Assembly (NCBI GenBank): GCA_050433985.1
Contig: JBNPWE010000052.1
Coordinates: 1-8,717 of the forward strand
Origin: JACIYW01 sp014359745
Lineage (GTDB): Bacteria > Pseudomonadota > Alphaproteobacteria > Rhodobacterales > Rhodobacteraceae
DNA length: 8,717 nucleotides
Reading direction: 5' to 3'
The number at the start of each line of letters is the position of its first letter. Position 1 is the stretch's first letter. Positions 5,748 through 8,717 of this stretch are shown here, in pieces. The notes beneath the pieces are model-generated. The model ran no database searches and was not told the origin of the DNA. It saw only the letters and a program-made list of their open reading frames with translations. Made by a program: the position numbers and the translations under genes.

Positions 5748-6628
5748 CCCCCGCGCTCCCCATCATCACCGCCGACCAGCGGCTGGCCGAGGTGCGCGGC
5801 GTGAAGGCCGCGATCTTCGGCGCCAGCGGCGCGGGCAAGACGACGCTCCTGCGCACGCTGAAGGCAAGCACGACGCTGTTCTTCGACCTCGAGGCGGGCG
5901 ATCTCGCCATCGAGGGGCTGGCCGTCGACACGATCCGCCCGCGGACCTGGCGGGAATGCCGCGACTTCGCGGTGTTCATCGGCGGCCCGAACCCCGCGCT
6001 GCGCAAGGACCAGCCCTACAGCGAGGATCACTACCAGGCGGTCTGCCAGAAGTACGGCGATCCGCGGGCGCTGGAAAAATACGAAACGGTCTTCATCGAC
6101 TCGATCACCGTGGCGGGGCGGCTCTGCTTCCAGTGGTGCAAGGGCCAGCCCGAGGCGCATTCGGACAAGACCGGCAAGCCGGACGTCCGCGGGGCCTACG
6201 GGCTGCACGGGCGCGAGATGATCGCCTGGCTCACCCATCTGCAGCACACGCGGGCGAAGAACGTCATCTTCGTCGGGATCCTCGACGAGAAGCTCGACGA
6301 CTTCAATCGCAAGGTCTTCGTCCCGCAGATCGACGGCTCGAAGACCGGGCTCGAGCTGCCCGGCATTGTCGACGAGGTGCTGACGCTGACCTCGCTGCCG
6401 GACGACAAGGGCGTGCCGCAGCGCGTCTTCGTCTGCCACACGCAGAACCGCTGGGGCTATCCGGCCAAGGACCGCTCCGGCCGCCTCGACCTGCTCGAGC
6501 CGCCGCATCTGGGCCAGCTCATCGAGAAGATCCGCCAGCCCCTGCCGATCGACGCGCGCCCGCTCGTCATCGAGGCGCCGCGCATGCCGGCGCCGACCGT
6601 CACCCCTCAAACCGATCCCACCAACTGA
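5744..6628 (+). CDS. Sak4-like RecA-core ATPase (phage AAA_24-type nucleotide-binding protein)
   Basis: A 294-residue P-loop protein. Walker A is GASGAGKT (26-33), followed by the strand TTLFFDLEAGDL (43-54) with the acidic turn typical of the AAA_24/Sak4 group. Walker B is TVFIDSIT (115-122, Asp119). Later strands NVIFVGIL (173-180) and RVFVCHTQNRWG (227-238) fit a RecA-like sheet with a sensor residue. Sak4 proteins of phages such as HK620 bind ssDNA and assist strand annealing, working best with a cognate ssDNA-binding protein. Here the next gene is a candidate for that partner. The start at 5744 (ATGA overlap) was chosen over upstream in-frame ATGs because the conserved protein begins there. 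The last 25 residues are a Pro-rich tail. AAA_24 is a broad group, so Sak4 is likely but not proven. Confidence 0.82.
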   Translation: MTPALPIITADQRLAEVRGVKAAIFGASGAGKTTLLRTLKASTTLFFDLEAGDLAIEGLAVDTIRPRTWRECRDFAVFIGGPNPALRKDQPYSEDHYQAVCQKYGDPRALEKYETVFIDSITVAGRLCFQWCKGQPEAHSDKTGKPDVRGAYGLHGREMIAWLTHLQHTRAKNVIFVGILDEKLDDFNRKVFVPQIDGSKTGLELPGIVDEVLTLTSLPDDKGVPQRVFVCHTQNRWGYPAKDRSGRLDLLEPPHLGQLIEKIRQPLPIDARPLVIEAPRMPAPTVTPQTDPTN

Positions 6629-6641
6629 AAGGACCCGAGCC

Positions 6642-7247
6642 ATGTCCGGTCTCTGGAACGACTTCAACGACGCCCAGTCCAACACGAACCTCATCACCAA
6701 GGGGACGCTGGCCAAGGTGCGCCTGACCATCCGCCCCGGCGGCTTCGACGACCCGTCGCAGGGCTGGACCGGCGGCTATGCCACCCGCGGGTCCACCGGC
6801 GCCGTCTACCTCAACGGCGAGTTCACGGTCACCGAGGGCCCCTATGCCCGGCGCAAGATCTTCACGCTGATCGGTCTTTACAGTCCCAAGGGTCCGGACT
6901 GGGCCAACATGGGCCGCAGCCTCGTGCGCGGCATGCTGAACTCGGCGCGCGGGATCTCGGACAAGGACCAGTCCCCGCAGGCGCAGGCGGCGCGGCGGAT
7001 CGGCGGCTTCGCCGATCTCGACGGAATCGAGTTCGTCGCCCGCATCGACGTCGGCAGCGACGCCATGGGCGAGGAGAAGAACGAGATCCGCGCCGCGGTC
7101 ACGCCCGATCATCGTGACTATGCGCAGGTCATGGGGCTGGCGGCGCAGCACGGCTATCAGCCGCCCGCGCAGACGGCGCCGCTGCAGGCGCCGGTCCAGC
7201 CGCCCGCGGCATCGCCGGTGCCTGGCCGTCCCGCCTGGGCTGAGTAG
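6642..7247 (+). CDS. DUF669-like phage protein, putative ssDNA-binding partner of the Sak4-like ATPase
   Basis: A 201-residue protein beginning MSGLWNDFNDAQ, with AAAGGA (6628-6633) 8 bp upstream. Residues 20-130 alternate strands, including LAKVRLTIRPGGFDD, AVYLNGEFTVTEGPYARRKI and IEFVARIDVGS. This fits a compact beta-barrel such as an OB-like fold. Residues 145-201 are a disordered Gln/Pro/Ala tail ending RPAWAE, reminiscent in layout (not sequence) of SSB tails. The opening and the GPYARRK segment resemble the DUF669 group, commonly found beside Sak4/AAA_24 ATPases in phages. Binding of ssDNA is inferred from this neighbourhood and fold impression. It could otherwise be a structural accessory of the helicase downstream. 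Confidence 0.72.
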   Translation: MSGLWNDFNDAQSNTNLITKGTLAKVRLTIRPGGFDDPSQGWTGGYATRGSTGAVYLNGEFTVTEGPYARRKIFTLIGLYSPKGPDWANMGRSLVRGMLNSARGISDKDQSPQAQAARRIGGFADLDGIEFVARIDVGSDAMGEEKNEIRAAVTPDHRDYAQVMGLAAQHGYQPPAQTAPLQAPVQPPAASPVPGRPAWAE

Positions 7248-7257
7248 AGGGCGCGCG

Positions 7258-8640
7258 ATGCTCCTCCGTCCCCGCCAGAAACTCTTCGTGGAGCGCAGCC
7301 TCGCTGCGCTCTCGACCCGCGCCAACACGCTGGGCGTTGCGCCCACCGGCGCGGGCAAGACGATCATGCTCTCGGCTGTCACCGGCCGGATGACCGGAGA
7401 CGGCGCCAAGGCCTGTGTGCTCGCCCACCGCGACGAGCTGACCAGCCAGAACCGTGCGAAGTTCGCCCGGGTCAATCCCGACACGGAGACCTCCGTCGTC
7501 GATGCCGAGACCAAGTCCTGGAACGGACAGGTCACCTTCGCCATGGCGCCGACGCTATCTCGGGCGTCCAATCTCTCCGCCATGCCGAAGCTCGACCTTC
7601 TGGTAATCGACGAGGCCCATCACGCGGTGGCCGAGAGCTACCGGCGCATCATCGACCGGGTGCGCGATGCCAACCCCGAGGCCCGCATCTTCGGCGTCAC
7701 GGCGACGCCGAACCGGGGCGACAGGAAGGGCCTGCGCGAGGTCTTCGACAATGTCGCCGACCAGGTCCGGCTGGGCGAGCTGATCGCGTCCGGTCACCTC
7801 GTGCCGCCGAGGTCCTTCGTGATCGATGTCGGCGTTCAGGACCAGCTGCGCGCAGTCCGCAAGACCGCCGACGATTACGACATGGGCGCGGTTGCGGCGA
7901 TCATGAACCGCGCGCCCATTACCGAGGAAGTGATCCGGCACTGGGAGGAGAAGGCCGGGAACCGCCAGACCGTGGTCTTCTGTTCGACCGTCGCGCACGC
8001 CATGAACGTGGCGACCGCCTTCAACGAGGCCGGAAACCCGGCCGCCGTCGTCCTTGGCGACATGGGCTCCACTGAGCGGAAGATGGTGCTCGAAGCCTAT
8101 GCGTCCGGGGAAGTACAGGTCATCGTCAATGTCGCGGTTCTGACCGAAGGCTGGGACCACCCGCCGACCTCCTGCGTCGTGCTGCTGCGGCCGAATTCCT
8201 ACAAATCGACCATGATCCAGATGGTCGGGCGCGGTCTGCGCACCGTCGATCCGGCCGAGCATCCCGGCGTGGTCAAGACCGACTGCATCGTGCTGGATTT
8301 CGGGACGTCGAGCCTGACCCACGGCACGCTGGAGCAGGACGTCGATCTCGACGGCCACACGCCCTCGGGCGAGGCGCCGACCAAGACCTGCCCGGCCTGC
8401 GCGGCCGACATTCCGCTTGGCTCCCGCGAATGCCCGCTCTGCGGCGAGCTGCTTGTCGAGCCCGCGGACGAGGCACAAAGCCAGGAGGCCGGGACCGGCC
8501 GCCTGTCCGGGTTCGCCATGTCCGAGATCGACCTCCTGAATAGGTCGAGTTTCGCGTGGGAAGACCTTTTCGGCGACGACGCCGCGCTCATGGCGAGCGG
8601 GTTCGGCGCCTGGGGCGGCGTATTCTTCCTTGTCTTATGA
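7258..8640 (+). CDS. RadD-like SF2 DEAH-box helicase with C4 zinc finger, C-terminally truncated
   Basis: A 460-residue helicase with all core SF2 motifs: I APTGAGKT (28-35), Ia AHRDEL (56-61), II DEAH (118-121), III TATP (148-151), IV VVFCST (239-244), V VAVLTEGWDHPPT (292-304) and VI QMVGRGLR (321-328). A Cys4 zinc site follows at Cys378/381/392/395 (CPAC-N10-CPLC). This matches RadD/YejH-type and phage replication-recombination helicases. AGAGGG lies 6 bp before the ATG at 7258. In homologues I recall, the segment from about MSEIDLL (421) continues for roughly another 100 residues. Here it ends abruptly after GGVFFLVL, with the DNA changing to strong inverted repeats. Motor and zinc finger are intact, so activity may survive; loss of the tail could affect partner or DNA binding. 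Confidence 0.9.
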   Translation: MLLRPRQKLFVERSLAALSTRANTLGVAPTGAGKTIMLSAVTGRMTGDGAKACVLAHRDELTSQNRAKFARVNPDTETSVVDAETKSWNGQVTFAMAPTLSRASNLSAMPKLDLLVIDEAHHAVAESYRRIIDRVRDANPEARIFGVTATPNRGDRKGLREVFDNVADQVRLGELIASGHLVPPRSFVIDVGVQDQLRAVRKTADDYDMGAVAAIMNRAPITEEVIRHWEEKAGNRQTVVFCSTVAHAMNVATAFNEAGNPAAVVLGDMGSTERKMVLEAYASGEVQVIVNVAVLTEGWDHPPTSCVVLLRPNSYKSTMIQMVGRGLRTVDPAEHPGVVKTDCIVLDFGTSSLTHGTLEQDVDLDGHTPSGEAPTKTCPACAADIPLGSRECPLCGELLVEPADEAQSQEAGTGRLSGFAMSEIDLLNRSSFAWEDLFGDDAALMASGFGAWGGVFFLVL

Positions 8641-8647
8641 CATCCGT

Positions 8648-8672
8648 CGGCTCCTTTGCGATAAAGGAGCCG
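8648..8672. repeat. Perfect 10-bp inverted repeat with 5-nt loop after the truncated helicase
   Basis: CGGCTCCTTT (8648-8657) and AAAGGAGCCG (8663-8672) are exact complements around GCGAT. It begins eight bases after the helicase stop. There is no trailing U-tract, so a standard intrinsic terminator is not supported. Its last four bases (GCCG) are shared with the left arm of the next inverted repeat, so the two full hairpins cannot form together. Confidence 0.7.
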
Positions 8673-8705
8673 CTGCCCGCCACGCCATTTATGGCGGGCA
8701 GCGGC
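8669..8705. repeat. Perfect 13-bp inverted repeat with an inner competing palindrome
   Basis: GCCGCTGCCCGCC (8669-8681) and GGCGGGCAGCGGC (8693-8705) are exact complements around an 11-nt centre. A nested palindrome, CGCCAT-TT-ATGGCG (8683-8696), competes with the outer stem. The remaining bases to 8717 (GGCGGTCGGATC) show nothing recognisable. Such paired hairpins occur at subterminal ends of some IS elements and in processed mRNA ends; this one cannot be assigned. A rightward open frame from an ATG at 8637 runs through to the window edge, but it has no ribosome site and its sequence is dictated by the repeats. Confidence 0.65.
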
Positions 8706-8717
8706 GGCGGTCGGATC

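Noticed and set aside
7114..7257. Longer start for the helicase at 7114
   Set aside because: The added 48 residues are almost all Arg/Ser/Pro, an out-of-frame reading of the upstream Pro/Gln/Ala tail. ATG 7258 has a ribosome site.
8648..8705. Rho-independent terminator of the early operon
   Set aside because: Stems are strong, but GC-rich sequence follows instead of a U-tract, and the two stems exclude each other.
1..8717. tRNA, rRNA or attachment sites
   Set aside because: No cloverleaf, rRNA segment or long direct repeat pair was seen on either strand.

Overview
The window is GC-rich DNA with strong C/G third-position bias. It looks like an alphaproteobacterium, most likely of the Rhodobacterales type, from codon style and protein resemblance only (no 16S or other marker is present). 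The layout is the early region of a temperate phage or prophage: a leftward repressor, a divergent control region, and a rightward, tightly packed early operon that ends in recombination and replication genes. No integrase, structural gene, tRNA or attachment site is visible.

Left part (1-1729, leftward): an OLD-family ATPase/TOPRIM nuclease gene (23-1540). It is clearly lower in GC than everything to its right and looks like an acquired defence or cargo gene beside the repressor. A short stretch (1541-1729) between it and the repressor may hold a frameshifted gene remnant.

Switch (1730-3412): a CI/C2-type HTH plus S24-peptidase-fold repressor (1730-2407) faces a 227-residue putative DNA-binding protein (2517-3200) across a 109-bp gap. 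That gap holds overlapping divergent promoters, a dyad containing both -35 boxes, and four GGAT-type units (GGAT x3, then GGAC) exactly 10 bp apart. The next intergenic stretch (3201-3412) is also packed with GGAT/ATCC. It has three rightward copies at 12 and 11 bp spacing, mirrored by four leftward copies at 12, 11 and 11 bp spacing. This helically phased motif, shared by both control regions, is the most unusual non-coding signal in the window.

Early operon (3413-8640, rightward): a small MerR/AlpA-like HTH protein, four uncharacterised proteins, a Sak4-like RecA-core ATPase, a DUF669-like putative ssDNA-binding partner and a RadD-like SF2 helicase with a zinc-finger tail. Four junctions overlap (three of them ATGA) and the other gaps are 10-26 bp, so these genes are probably co-transcribed and partly translationally coupled. 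A plausible joint role is phage DNA recombination or replication.

Right edge (about 8630-8717): the helicase reading frame stops abruptly just after its C-terminal domain begins. It is followed by two strong, overlapping inverted repeats. This looks like a junction with an inserted or rearranged element, but the window ends before it can be identified.
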